Positions 42,687 to 54,256 of a stretch of DNA of 64,000 nucleotides are shown piece after piece; the stretch's first letter is position 1, and each line of letters begins with the position of its first letter. The notes beneath the pieces were generated by a model. The model worked only from the letters and a program-made list of their open reading frames with translations, did no database searches and had not been told where the DNA came from. The stretch lies in NCBI GenBank assembly GCA_001599815.1, contig BCIA01000001.1, positions 1,864,934 through 1,928,933 on the forward strand, written 5' to 3'. This DNA comes from Furcasterigmium furcatum. Taxonomy: Eukaryota; Ascomycota; Sordariomycetes; Glomerellales; Plectosphaerellaceae. Made by a program: the position numbers and the translations under genes.

Positions 42687-43327
42687 CTATGCGCCCCTCA
42701 GTGCCATGGCACTCATCACCAATCGGTCGGTCTGCTCCCGCTTCTCGGTTTCGTCCTTGATGGCCTCGAGCCAGTTGATTCCATTGATTTTGTAGTACTT
42801 TTTGACCTTTGACCAATCTGTGACGGCCGCAATGGTGTCGTCGGACAAGTCGGCCTCGGAGCCCTGAACGTTGGCCAGCAGGTGCTTCTCGACGTCGTCT
42901 CGCGAGAGGGGAGACGGCTTCGAGTCGGTAGGGAATGTGATCTTGACAACGACAAGATCTTTAGTAGAGGGGCTGATGCCAAAGCGACGGTAGGCTTCTG
43001 CGATCTGGTCCAGGGTCAGCTACGGGAAGTTGAACGGACAAGCAGGGGGCGTACGTTGTTGGAAGGGCTCATCGAGGTGACAATCTCAGCGTGGACGTTG
43101 GGCGTCTTGAGGGTACCGCCAAGCTTAGACGAGAGGGCCTTGAATGCGGCTGCAAGGACGTGGTTCCGAGATACGACAACAGAGGCGTCAATGAAGGCAT
43201 ATTCGAACTCGGCGTTGCGGGCGAGCAGCTGGGAATGCAGGAACTGGGCGTTCTGGATGTCGCGGAACAGGGCGACATGGACCTGGTGATCGGCTGGCAC
43301 CAGCTCTAAAGGAACAGTCTCAACCAT
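42687..43327 (-). CDS. CGI121: EKC/KEOPS complex subunit CGI121
   Basis: Subunit of the KEOPS complex that makes the universal tRNA t6A37 modification and supports telomere maintenance; Cgi121 binds tRNA and the kinase Bud32. Exons are complement(42687..43004, 43055..43327), 591 nt, 196 aa. Diagnostic segments: VHVALFRDIQNAQFLHSQLL, EYAFIDASVVVSRNHVLAAAFKALS, TPNVHAEIVTSMSPSNNIAEAYRRFGIS and a C-terminal DWSKVKKYYKINGINWLEA. These match the Cgi121/TPRKB pattern and its usual length (about 180-200). Convergent with proline dehydrogenase (175 nt between stops). Confidence 0.94.
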
Positions 43328-44716
43328 GATGCCTTGGGTGTGGGTGTTGGACGGTGAGTTGGATCGAGTATTTGGAGTGATGCACCGTTGGATATTTTTT
43401 TGGTTCAGACCAGATGAGGGGCAGAGTGACGATGCGGGGCATTTCAGTTGGCGGGGTACACCGACTCATACCGGGTTTACCGAGATACACCGAGGAACAG
43501 CCCTTTCCCCACGAAACATCCAGAACGGGAGGCGGTGGGAGAGAGTCGGACAATGACAACTCCGGTCACCTGCCAGCATCAAGACTCTTGCTTGCAGTCC
43601 TCCTCGTCCCCGAAAGCCAGCCGACTATAAGCTTTCATCGAAAGAAACGCAGTTTCTACACCATTACCAGCCAGAACGTTGACCGACGCTCTCACCAAAC
43701 AGCCACATCGACGACACATAGTTGGCTCTAGACGCGTTCGCCCTGCGCTTGATCGTGGCCATGTCAAATTCCATGCTCGTCAAGACGTCGTCTCAACTCT
43801 CAACTGTGGCTGGGCAACGAGATAGTCATCTCAACTCTCCTATCGTGGATCCAATGGCCAAGATCCACAGCTTTGATAGGGGATCCCGGTCTCGCACTCA
43901 AACCGAGACGTTGCCCCAGCAGAGAGAGGCTGGGTACATGTACATACCCGGAGCTGCCGCTGCAACGGCTCGAAAGAACACGAACCCTGGCCTCCCGTAT
44001 CAAGCCTTGGCTGCCAAGTGACTCAACCGTCGTCGTCGACGCTTCGTCGCCCTCGGACAATTCCCGGCGTATATTCCACCCATGGCGAGAACGTGACGCG
44101 TTTCCCTGGAGGCCTCGAGTCCAGAATTTGGAACCACCGCCCAACGAGTCGTGGGCCTGTTCAACACGAGACGAGCGAGTCTGTTGTCCCGCGTCTCCCA
44201 TCCAGCTGGGATATCTCGAGTCGCCGATGCCGGATCCGGAGGCAAAACTGGTTCATCAGGGGTCGCGTCGAGTTAATGGTGTCTCGACTCGGTCGAAAAC
44301 ATGCCTGTTTTGGGGTTCCTGGTGCTCTTCCTTTCATTGAAGCCCGGTTTCTTTGTTGTAGCTATTTCAGGGGGGCTGAGTTCGAGGCTGATCACTCCGT
44401 GATGGATTAACTTGCTGCCAATTATGGCGGATCTGCCTCTAGACCTCTTAGGAGTATCGGGCCAGGCCTTGGACATGTCTCAGGTTCCCGTTCTTGTCGC
44501 TCAAAACCGGGGAGATCGAGCACATGTGATTGAGTTGATGAGATGAGATCAGCAGAAATAGAAATGGTGGCCGGTCGGTCTAGCCGCTCCTTTTCGTCTT
44601 GACTGTGAGATGATGGAGTGGCCGAACCGTCCTCGGGTTCGGTTTGGGGTCCATCTTGTCACTGACGGCGGGAGGAGCTGGTAAGGCGCCTTGCCCCCTA
44701 AACAGCAGGACGGGGG

Positions 44717-44748
44717 CCCACTAACGCCGCGTTAGCGCGCCCACTAAC
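44717..44748. repeat. Palindrome flanked by direct CCCACTAAC repeats
   Basis: CCCACTAAC occurs at 44717-44725 and 44740-44748 (23-nt period). Between and overlapping them is CTAACG-CCG-CGTTAG (44721-44735), a 6-bp inverted repeat with a 3-nt centre. It looks like a clustered factor-binding site upstream of the Zn2Cys6 gene; the binding protein is unknown. Confidence 0.4.
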
Positions 44749-44791
44749 ATCGCCCTGTGATTACGCCTTTCCCGATGCGACTTCTCTAGCA

Positions 44792-44933
44792 TCACCACCA
44801 TCCCGGGACACCCTTTTCCTTGCCGCCGCCGGCCTTGATCAGCAGCCCACCACCGCCAGGTTCATCAGCAGGCTGGTTCTGTGCGTGCTGCTCGACTGCC
44901 GGCGGCCCCTGGAGAAACGGACCCAAGAAGCCG
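44792..44933 (-). other. Possible coding exon tail (unresolved small gene)
   Basis: Minus-strand frame ending in TGA at 44792-44794 that reads GFLGPFLQGPPAVEQHAQ, then an acidic and Gly-rich stretch, then KAGGGKEKGVPGWW. Codon choice and amino-acid mix look protein-coding, unlike the frames around it. An acceptor-like TTGTTGTCAG precedes it (44934-44940). The frame is open further upstream to about 45019 but has no ATG, and I found no convincing donor or first exon. It could be a small gene divergent from the Zn2Cys6 regulator, or chance. Confidence 0.3.
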
Positions 44934-45475
44934 CTGACAACAAACACCCCCTGCACCAACCACGCCCACGGGCGCCACCACCACAACCAAAAACTTGAAC
45001 CACGACCACCAGCCAGCAACCACTACTAACCAACCGTCCCATCACGCATCCGGCCGGGTTGCGTCAGTGCCGTACCGTGGAAGCAGCGGATGTGGAGGAG
45101 GCTCCGCTACTGCCATATCGACTAGTCCCAGCCCTGTACCGAGCTTGTCTGCCAGTGCGCCTCGAACCACGGCTCGACCTGACGACTGCCGACGCGGCTA
45201 TTCGCCTAGTCCTGTAGCTAGGCTGAGTAGACTCCATCGACGGGGTCTGTCTTCATCTTGTTTCCCGGTCTGCCCTCTTCAGACGACGTTCTTCTTCTCT
45301 TGCTGCCCAGCCTTCGCAGTCCATGGCGTCCGTCCCTTTAGCAACATCGAACTCGGCCTCCTCGTCCACATTGGCACGCTCTTCACCATCGACTGCCGGG
45401 CGATAGGCCCTCACCAGCACCGACTGACACGAACCGTTGCGACCGTTGCGACCCAAGCTGCCATCAAACGCCACC

Positions 45476-48302
45476 ATGCCGCCGAAACGCCCCAGTCAGG
45501 AGGCATTCATTCACGATGCCAGCGACGACTTCGACGCCCTGCACGATGCCGCCAGGTCCAAGATGAAGCTGCCACGGAACCCGGTCAACGATGTCAACTC
45601 GGACTTTTCCGCGCAAGTCAAGAACAGACTGAGCCAGTACTCGAGAACGGGCCAGGCCTGCGATCGATGCAAGGTATGCTTGCGCCGCCGCTGGTGGTCA
45701 AGGTGACACCAACGCTGACTGACCCTGTCTCCAGGTGCGGAAAATCAAATGCGACGCCCTACCCGACGGCTGCTCCCATTGTATCCAGCAGAATCTCGAC
45801 TGCTTCGTCACCGACCGCGTCACAGGAAGGACGGAGAAGAGGGGGTATATGCGCGAATTGGAGCGCAAGAAACAGCAAATGGAAAGCCACATCAGGGCTT
45901 TGGAGAAGATGCTTGGCGACAATGGCGTCGAGGTCAAGCCCTGGCCACAGAGCTCTTGCAAATCGGCCGCGCTGGCATCCTCCTTCGACGGCGGCAATTC
46001 CGAAGACAGAGATACTCAGGACTGGACGCATACCAATGGCAACTGGGAGAAGGGATCGCCGCACGGTTCGGACACCTACAAGCCGCAGAGATTCACCCGA
46101 CCGAAACTTGAGACACGGCCGGCGGATCGCCATCTCGGCGTTGGCACGGACAACAAGACCATGAGTTCGATCAATGGCACCCACCTGTCCATCCTTGGAG
46201 CCACCATCGATATCACCGACTTTGACGGGGCCGACATGGTAGAGCCCAGCCCGAGGCTGAATTCCGACCCGCGCGCGTCACGGCCGCTGTATAACAAGTC
46301 GGTACATTCCCTCTGGCAGTCCATCCACAGGGTGAACCCCACACCGAACATCCAGCTGCCACCAAGGGCCGAGGGCCTTCAGTATGCGGAGTGGTACTTC
46401 CGTATCATGTCCCCCTTTCTCCCGGTGCTGCACAAGCCGACAGTGGTGAAGCTCGTACGTGTTCCCCTGCGCATCTCATGATTGCCGGCTAACTCTGCCT
46501 CAGTTGACGCGCATCTACGACGACACGACGTTCCAGCCGTCTGCCCCAGAGCTGGCCATTGCACACATGGTGATGGCCTTTATCTTCTTGCAAAAGGCCG
46601 TCAGAAACCAAGGACAGATCAGCTCACACGACGACAATAAGCGGTCCAACCTCCACTACCACTTTGCCTTGAGCAAGTTCCACGACCTGCAGACCTGCAA
46701 AACTGTGGCCGGAGTCCAGGCCATGGGCCTCATCGCCGTGCACTGCCGCGGTTTCCCCAAACCAGGGTGCAGTTCCATCGTAGCACAGCAGGCCCTGCGC
46801 TATGCCATCGATCTCGACCTGCACAGGGCAGTCAAGCGCCCCGCCGGCACGACTAATCTGGACAACGAAATCAGGAAGCGGACTTTCTGGACCGTTCTGG
46901 CTATTTTGGTGACGGTAGATGGTCGTCTTGGGCGACCGATGCCCATTACTGTGGATGAATATGATGTCGACTTCCCTGAGGCCATCGCCGACGAACTGCT
47001 CACTGACGACGACATCGACACGAGCCACAAGGGCCACTGCACATATCACCCCGGCCTAGCCGCGTTTCGCATCACTCCACTGATGATCGAGATGTATTCG
47101 AACATCTACAGTGTAAGACGCGACCCAGCCAACTACTCCTCGGTCATCAAGCATCTGGAACAGCAGCTTCAATTATGGAGGGATGAGCTGCCAGAGTCGT
47201 ACCGCTCACAGGGAGCGGAGTTCCCGCAAAGTGAGATACAGATCCAACCGCTTTATGTCCAGGTCATGGAGCTCGACTACAGGCTTTCGCTACGGCACCC
47301 GTCGGTTGCGGTGCAGAGCGACCGGGAGCTGTGCGCGGAGAACTCGCGCGTTTGCGAGGAGACAGCAGCCGAGCTTCTCAAGGTCTACAAAATCCTCTCG
47401 GACATCAACGCGCTCGACACGACGTGGTACTCCGTGTCCGTCTACGTGGCGGCCATGTTTTCGACGCTCGTTGCGCATTGGGAGCGGAGGTTTATCGTGA
47501 CCCCGGCACAGATTCAGAAGCTGGAGAGCGACATGAGGGACTGGCTAAAGGTCATCTCATCTGGCGCCTCTCTTTTCGGTGAGCACTTCCCCTCCTAGAT
47601 TTGGTGTTTGCATGCTAACTTTGCACAGGCTCCAGCGGTCAGATCCGGTCGAAACTGCAGGGCATCGTGGAACGAACAATCCGTTCCATTGAGCAGGACA
47701 GCACTCAGAAGATCAGCCGCTCCGCGCCCGCTACGGCACAGTCCACGCCCCCGGTCAAGCGGGAGGCTGGGGCCACACCCGCAGGCCAGACAGTCCCGAT
47801 CAGCTACGCGGATGGGACTGCAGCGGCGTCGCTCCCTCCCGACACATCCAGCAACGGCAACGCCAGCGGCGGGAACCTCAGGCACATGCCGAAGCAGTAT
47901 TACGCCAGCTCAGCGGCACAGCAGACGTATCCCACCATGGCGTACGCGACGACCGCCTTCGACTCGACCAACGGGTACATGTACTCGCAGGCCAACGCGG
48001 CCTCGGCGCCGCCGGTTGTGTCGGGCACCGTCGAAGCTAACCCGCTGATCGAGTTCGCCTCGCAGGCGACGCAGCATGTGGTCGAGCCGTCGGGGTCGGA
48101 CCAGTACTACTGGCGGCAGACGCAGGGGACCAACTGGCAGGAGTGGGCCGCGGCCATGGCAAGCAACCAGGACCAGTACGGCGCCAGCGCGCTGATGACG
48201 ATGGGGCGCGATCTGCACACGCCGACGACAATGCCGCCCGACATGGCGACGCAGCAGTGGCCGATGCTGCTTTGGGGCGGGCACGAGCAGCCTGGTGCTT
48301 AG
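45476..48302 (+). CDS. Zn2Cys6 transcription factor with fungal_trans domain
   Basis: Nuclear DNA-binding regulator. Exons are 45476..45673, 45735..46454, 46504..47578, 47629..48302; 2667 nt, 888 aa. The zinc cluster spans the first intron: GQACDRCK|VRKIKCDALPDGCSHC..NLDC (six cysteines correctly spaced), directly followed by the TDRVTGRTEKRGYMRELERK linker and a coiled-coil-like dimerisation stretch (ERKKQQMESHIRALEKMLG). The fungal-specific middle homology region includes AEWYFRIMSPFLPVLHKPT, LRYAIDLDLHRAVKRP and RKRTFWTVLAILVTVDGRLGRPMPI. The C-terminus is Gln/Ala/Ser-rich, as in activation domains. The target pathway is not deducible; neighbours are CGI121 and a sugar transporter. Confidence 0.93.
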
Positions 48303-49143
48303 GCTGTTGTTGACATCACCTATTTCGAGGGGGATAGGAGCGTTTTCGGACCAGGGGTGGTGCGTAATAGACTCGGGACGAGGCGTTTGGCGCTGACGCA
48401 GGCCTCCAGGAAAGGGGAGGTCACGATTCAGTGAAAAAAAAAGGGGGTGGGACGGCAAAAATAAGGATGGCTGGGCGAGCATTTCGAGGCAAGTCTCCTC
48501 TCATGAGACTTGGGAGTTCTGTTTTTCGTTTCACTTTCTCATTCCTTGTGGAATAGCGACTTGGGGCGTTGGTTGATATTGCTGATACCCGGCGGGGAGA
48601 TGAGTACTCGGTGGTGCCATGGTACATAAAGGGCGATGATGACTTTTGCTATGCTAAATATAGTTGATCGAGGTTCGAGAGGCTGTCGTTGTGTCAAGCG
48701 TTGATCCGTGGCGGGCCGGGACGGTGACACTGACGTGGTGGTGGGCTCGGAAGCGTCGGCGGCCTGCTGTTGTGATGATGTTGGATGCTACTGGTTAGTA
48801 GCGCCAGGGTGTGAAGTTATTACAGCCACGGGGCATGTGGGAGTAAAGCCGTCATCAACGGCGAAATGCCAATAGACATCGTGTTAGTTCATCGTGGCTG
48901 GTGAACCCAGTTTCGTCTCATCACATCGCGCAGCGCTTGGATGAGACTTTGGTATGTCACTCACGATTTATCAGACCAGGCTGAGATGTACATATGTACT
49001 GTAGATAGTGCACAGCTCGCTTGTATAGAGTATCGTTTGCCAAACTACCACGCCCGCCACGCTCTTCTGTCTCTCTCCGCCCCTTGAATGAAAGCACACC
49101 ATGGTATCTAGCCAATTTTCCACCCCCGGTCGTATCCGAAGAT
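48303..49143. other. Convergent 3' region between regulator and transporter
   Basis: 841 nt between the stops of a plus-strand and a minus-strand gene, so it holds only 3' ends. It includes an A-run at about 48435. No gene seen. Confidence 0.55.
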
Positions 49144-50844
49144 CTACACGTTCTGCTTGCGCGGGGTGTCGAGGTGCACCTCGGCAGTGTCCTTCTCGCT
49201 GAGGCTGGAGGCCTTGGGGTTGAGGTCCGTGACGCCGAAGAGGGCGTCCATGTGCTCGAGGGACATGCCCTTGGTCTCGGGGACGAGGAACCAGACGAAG
49301 AAGAACATGGAGAAGGAGAAGGACGAGAAGAGGATGTATGTGCTGGCGGAGGGGTTAGCGTCTCTATTTCACGTGGGTTGATGCTTGGGAGTACTCACCC
49401 GTAGCCGTAAGGGCCCATGGTTTGCAGCATGACGGGGACGGTGCGGGCGATGACGAAGTTGAAGAGCCACTGGGTGGCGGCGGCGATGGCGACGTTCATG
49501 GAGCGGAGGCGGGCGGTCGGGATCTCGGAGACGTAGATCCAGCAGGCGGGGCCCCAGCCGAACTGGAAGAAGCCGGCGAAGAGGAAGATGGCGACGATGG
49601 CGACGTAGCCCTGGGCGGGGAGGGCCTCGTCCGGCTGGGGGGGCGAGATGCGGACGTAGAGGCCGACGTAGAGCATGGAGGCGCCCTGGGCGATGGACGT
49701 CCACAGCAGCGAGCGGCGGCGGCCGAGGGAGTCGGCGGCGAAGAGCAGGAAGGCGATGCAGGCGAGGACCTTGACGATTCCGTAGAGACCGGTGCCGAAG
49801 AGGGCGGGGCCAGAGCCGGTGAGGCCGAGGTTGTTGAAGATCTTGGGGGCGTACGAGTTGAGGGCGTTGGTGCCGGTCATCTGCTGGCAGATCATGAGGC
49901 CGATCGAGATGAGGACGCGGTTACGGTTGCCCTTGATCGTCCACATCTCGCGCTGGAGGTTCCAGAAGGTGGCGTCGCCGATGAGCTGGCGCTCGTGCTC
50001 GAGCTGCTCCTGGATCTCGCGGAACTCGTTCGAGATGTACTCGTGGTCCTCGGGCAGGTTGCGGAGCCTGGCGAGGATGGTCCTGGCCTCCTCCCAGCGG
50101 TCCTGGCGGGCCAGCCAGCGGGGCGACTCGGGGTTGAAGAACATGCAGAGGACGAGGAGGACGGCGGGGATGCCCTGGACGGAAAGGGGGATGATGTACT
50201 TGAGGGTGTCCGGGAGGTGCATGTCGCTGCCGAAGTTGATCCAGAAGGCGATCATAATGCCCGTGACGATAAACAGCTGATAGAGACCGGTGAGGAGACC
50301 ACGGATGGCGCGGGGAGCGTTCTCAGAGACGTAGAGGGGGTTGACCGAGGAGGCAGCACCGACACCGAGACCAGCGATGAAACGACCGACGAAGATGGGG
50401 GCGAGATGACCGGTGGAGGCGGCCTGCAGGATGACACCGAGGATGATGGTGAGACCAGCGCCCATGAGGACGGGCTTGCGGCCCCATTTGTCGGTGATCG
50501 GGGAGGCAGCGAGGGCACCGACGAAGCAACCGGCCTGGAGGGTCGCGACGATATCACCAGTCAGGTTCGCAGTGTTGATGTTTTCGCCTTCGAGGCCGTA
50601 GTCACTACAGAGTATCAGAGTCAGCCACCTTATCTCGTCTCATGTTGAGAGCTGGATGGACTCACCGCATGAAAGGCTTCATGATGACAACACCGCCAAT
50701 GACGGAGCTGTCCCAACCGAAGGACATGGCACCGAAGCAGGCGGAGCAGGCGAGGGCCAGGACCCTCCAGCAGTAGATCTCGTGAGGGTCCGTCTCCATC
50801 GCGTCATTGTGGACGATCTTCTTGAGGATTGATACGACACCCAT
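49144..50844 (-). CDS. MFS sugar/quinate-type transporter
   Basis: Twelve-helix plasma-membrane proton symporter. Exons are complement(49144..49342, 49399..50604, 50666..50844), 1584 nt, 527 aa. Sugar-transporter signatures: CFGAMSFGWDSSVIGGVV in TM1, DKWGRKPVL, GRFIAGLGVGAASSVNPLYVSENAP, NPESPRWLA, ICQQMTGTNALNSYAPKIF, SLGRRRSLLW and VPETKGMSLEHMD. The FGWDSSVIGG start and the QMTGTNALNSYAP block resemble fungal quinate permeases (QutD/QA-Y) and their hexose-transporting paralogues, but substrate needs testing. Length is normal. A cluster of GACAAGCA repeats lies about 500 nt upstream of the start. Confidence 0.93.
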
Positions 50845-52920
50845 GATGGCGGTTGTGTGTTGGAGCTGCCGGTGTGTGGTGTGTTGGGTATGGGCAGCTG
50901 GTGGCCTAGAAGTTCTCTTGCTCCCGATGGCGACAAGATCTTGGTTCTTCTGGTCTCGAGTCGTGGGACAGGAGTGCGAGTCGTGACGACTAAATACTCC
51001 TCCCCCAAGCTCGGGGTCCAGGCCAGCCATACGAGGGAGCATGAGTGATGGAACATTGACCAGCTGCTAACCCCGGGCTCTCCTCCCCCACCCCCGGACC
51101 ATGCGAGCCAGCTTCAAATCGAGCCGCAATACTCAGGGCCGGCGGACGGTGAATTTCCCAGCGGATTTTCCACCATTCGGATGGGAGGGAGGGCGCCTTC
51201 CAGAGGGCCACGGTAGATGATCCCTCCTGCGGCCGGCGCGGCGACAGGGGGGGCATGCTGTCCTGGTGACTGCTTGGAGAGTGTGCTCGGCCTGGGGATG
51301 GCGCTGGAGTTTGAGAAGGGGGGGTGATCTTTACTGCGAAGAACGACAAGCAATGACCAAGGACAGACAAGCATTAGACAAGACAGGACAAGCACCGGAC
51401 AAGCATTGGCACTGCATTGGTTGGGACGCCTCCCGGGGTTGGCAAGGGTTCAGCTGGGGGGTGTATGGGGGCAAGACTGGGCAGGGGGGGAGGGGAGCCC
51501 AGGGGCTACGCGGGGGAGGAACTGACTGGAGGACAGGTGAAGGGCGCGGTCTGGATGGTGAGCCGGGAGCTTGGCAGGCCTGCACGGCGCGACTGGAGAA
51601 ATAGGAACGGCGCACTGCTTGTGCCGAGTTGACGCCGTTCTTCCGGTGGCTGACGGCACTTGTCCAGCAACCAGAGTTGAGAGAGCGATGGAGAGAGAGA
51701 CAGGGCCAGCAGGACGCATCCCATCTGTCCCAGGCCAGCAAGGCCAAGCAAGCTCCCGAGAACCAACGCATCGTGGGCGCTGACTCGTGAGGGTGCTGGC
51801 CCCCCAGCCCGGCCTCCATTGCCACTGGACCTTCTTCGAGGCTTCCCCGCAGCGGGTAGACGAGCTTGTTGAATGGGTCTTCCACTGGGGTTCTCGGACT
51901 ACTCGAATAAGGACCGCGGGAGTTGATACGAAAGAGGAGAAACTATGGGGCGACAATGCTTGTTTATTTGAAAACTGGAGACGTGGCTCCGCTCCGGCAA
52001 CAAGCTTAACTCGGCGTCTCTTTCTTCGATCGTGACACGGCGGTTCCAGCGCCGGGAGTGCTCGTAGTGCGAAGGCCGTTCCATGTTGACGAGGGGGTCA
52101 TCCCAAGTTGGGAGGCCTGAGTGCTCTTCAGCCATCTCGAGAAGACTCCATTTGGAATCGACAAATATTCCCAAGCACCGGTCAGTCCTCGAGTCTCTCC
52201 CCCAGACTGGGCCCCAGTTCGGTCTACACCACGAGTCCACGATCCAGGCTCACCGCAAACCAACCCCCTGCCACTACACATCAAATCTCCCAGATTGTTT
52301 GAGCCACACCGCTGCACGTCGGTGGTCTGACGCCGAGCCCATACCGAGCCATGGTTGGAAGAAACTGCTCGTAATCTCATATGGATGCATCGCCCCGAAT
52401 GCCCCGACAGGCATCCTGAAAATATCACATCGCGTGGCATCCCGTGAATGAGCATCGCGTTCGCTGTGCTGCCCCCGAGGGATGGGCCGCCGAGAATGGT
52501 TCCACCAACCCCAGGCGCCAGAAGACGCCAGCACTAGAACGACAGCGGCTCGCCATGTGGATGGTGCGGAGAACCTGAGGCAGGTCGACCTCGACCCTGG
52601 GGGAGGCGGGCGACGTTGCAGTTGGAGGAGTAAGTACGCGCTGCCACACCGAGCAGACAGCGAGGATCCGTGTACTGTAGTGCCGCGTTTCCGTGGATGC
52701 TACCCTCCCTTATCCGAACGCACGATGCCGCATCGGGCAGCCGACTTGTTGGTGCAGCCACCCCGTGCCCGAGATAGATGATCACTTTTCTCGATTCCAT
52801 GTCACTCCAGACTCAGGGCACGAGATGCCTCAGATGCCAAATCGGGCCCCGTGGCTTGCCTTTCTGTCTCCAAGCTGGACGGAAAAATTTCCCCATGGCC
52901 TTCAGATCATGCCCGCAGCC
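50845..52920. other. 2.1 kb gene-poor region upstream of the transporter
   Basis: The right-hand part has only incoherent short ORFs. The transporter promoter is on the left; a direct-repeat cluster lies at 51345-51405. No domain, signal peptide or RNA gene seen. Confidence 0.5.
51345..51405. repeat. Clustered GACAAGCA direct repeats
   Basis: Exact GACAAGCA at 51345-51352, 51366-51373, 51387-51394 and 51398-51405, plus a variant GACAAGAC between the second and third. The first three exact copies are spaced 21 nt apart (two helical turns), and all share one orientation. Located 500-560 nt upstream of the minus-strand transporter start. Confidence 0.6.
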
Positions 52921-53199
52921 TCAAAAGTCGATCGCCGCGTCGCCATGCTGGTAGATCCGTCCAGTCGTCGCGCTGAACCCGGTCTGTCGGGTCCATGCTT
53001 GGATATTGGAGGTGGCATTGCTGAAAGGAGTGCTGGGACCGCCGGTCTCGCCCTGCCCAGTTCCTTGGCTCTGGGCCTGGCTCGCTTGCAGAGGATCGTA
53101 CGCCCAGTTTGTCACGAAACATGGAGAATGAGGGTTCTTCACGGTGAATCAATTTTCATCTGTCGGCGCCGCGTTCATGCCACCCCTGCGAGGATTCAT
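52921..53199 (-). pseudogene. Broken 92-codon ORF with an in-frame TGA
   Basis: From an ATG at 53199 in good context the frame reads MNPRRGGMNAAPTDEN, meets TGA at codon 17 (53149-53151), then continues coherently (FTVKNPHSPCFVTNWAYDPL, then a Gln/Gly/Thr-rich stretch, then GRIYQHGDAAIDF) to a terminal TGA at 52921. The amino-acid texture is the same on both sides of the stop, and no Met follows it, so the downstream part cannot be translated alone. No family recognised. A CGA-to-TGA change would explain it; a sequencing error, an unseen intron or real stop readthrough are alternatives. Confidence 0.45.
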
Positions 53200-54256
53200 G
53201 TTTCTCCGGATCTACCCAGAGATTGCCTCGTGTGAGAGGCGGTGCATCATGGCGCCTCCAAATTGCCAAGACAAGCACCAAGGTTGGATTTCCCCCCTTG
53301 GCATAGATCGGAATGGTTGTTGGAGTCTTGAAGATTAAGTCCTGCTAATATCACCGCTTGAATTTGACTATCTCCACGGACATTTACGGATAAATGGAGG
53401 CCGAGGTTTGCGTTGCAACGACTGTGAACTTCTCCAAAAATAAAGACAACGATCTCAAAAGAAAAGCAGCTACTGGATACAGAAAGTATAAATATTCAGC
53501 AGGGAGGACTTCAACATGGGATTATTCCCAATCAATGAGGCATCAATAGATAGCAGGCATATATTTGAAGCATATCTGGCCATCTTAGTCTCAACGGAAT
53601 TGTCAGGGGACTCGCGTATACTAGCAGGGTGGAGAGGTCGATGGACACCTGACAGCAGTGATACTGGCTACAACTGCTGGATCTGACGTAAGAGAACAAC
53701 TGAACTCTGGCCCCCGAGTCGCAGTTCCTACCTTTCTTGACGTCCGATGCCGCTGCCTGCCGCAGTCATTACCGGTCGTCCTGACAGGAATGCACACTTT
53801 TCGACGGCACTAAGGTAGAGAAGCAGCTTCGAATCATATGAACAAGAAGTAGGTCTCTTTTCAACTCAGTTTATAACAAGACTCAATACCTTCGCTTTTT
53901 AAGTAGCCGTTGGTTCATGTTCGTCATATTTCTCATCCTCGGGGTCTACTAAATCCTGCAGAGCCGACCGTTACATACAGTTGTGGCTAAAACGCCCACC
54001 ATGGAGCAAAGGAGCAAGACGGAACAAAACATGGTGACTCAAATGCAATTGGCTCTCACCATGCTGCTCGTTATTTCAGCAATTTGAGAGATGAATACAT
54101 CACAAGAGGGGCACGGCATTTGATGAAGGGGTATTGCATTGACTATCTCAAGATAAGCTCCCAACATCGACAACTAAGTTTTCAGCACCAGAAGAAAGTC
54201 TCCCAAACATCCAACGACACCGATCAGCAGCTATAACCCCGAAAGCTGGGGGCTAT
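53200..54256. other. AT-rich gene-free patch
   Basis: About 53340-54240 is clearly richer in A and T than the rest of the window and has no open frame of 60 codons or more on either strand. That fits a decayed (possibly RIP-mutated) repeat or a long untranslated/promoter tract. On the minus strand near 53765-53800 a short frame reads VMTAAGSGIGRQ, resembling the nucleotide-binding loop of short-chain dehydrogenases, but it stops within a few codons. Confidence 0.4.

Larger units (their letters stand above)
43328..45475. other. 2.1 kb divergent intergenic region, CGI121 to Zn2Cys6 factor
   Basis: It contains promoters for both divergent genes and probably a long 5' leader of the regulator. 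Local structures: repeated CCCACTAAC around a small palindrome at 44717-44748 and a coding-like minus-strand segment at 44792-44933 (listed separately). No other supportable gene. Confidence 0.5.

Noticed and set aside
44995..46164. 389-codon plus-strand frame overlapping the Zn2Cys6 factor
   Set aside because: It runs out of frame through the first exons of the regulator, whose zinc cluster requires the other frame and the intron at 45674-45734.
49422..50648. 408-codon plus-strand frame opposite the transporter
   Set aside because: Asp/Glu/Gly-rich shadow; the minus strand has the complete MFS signature set.
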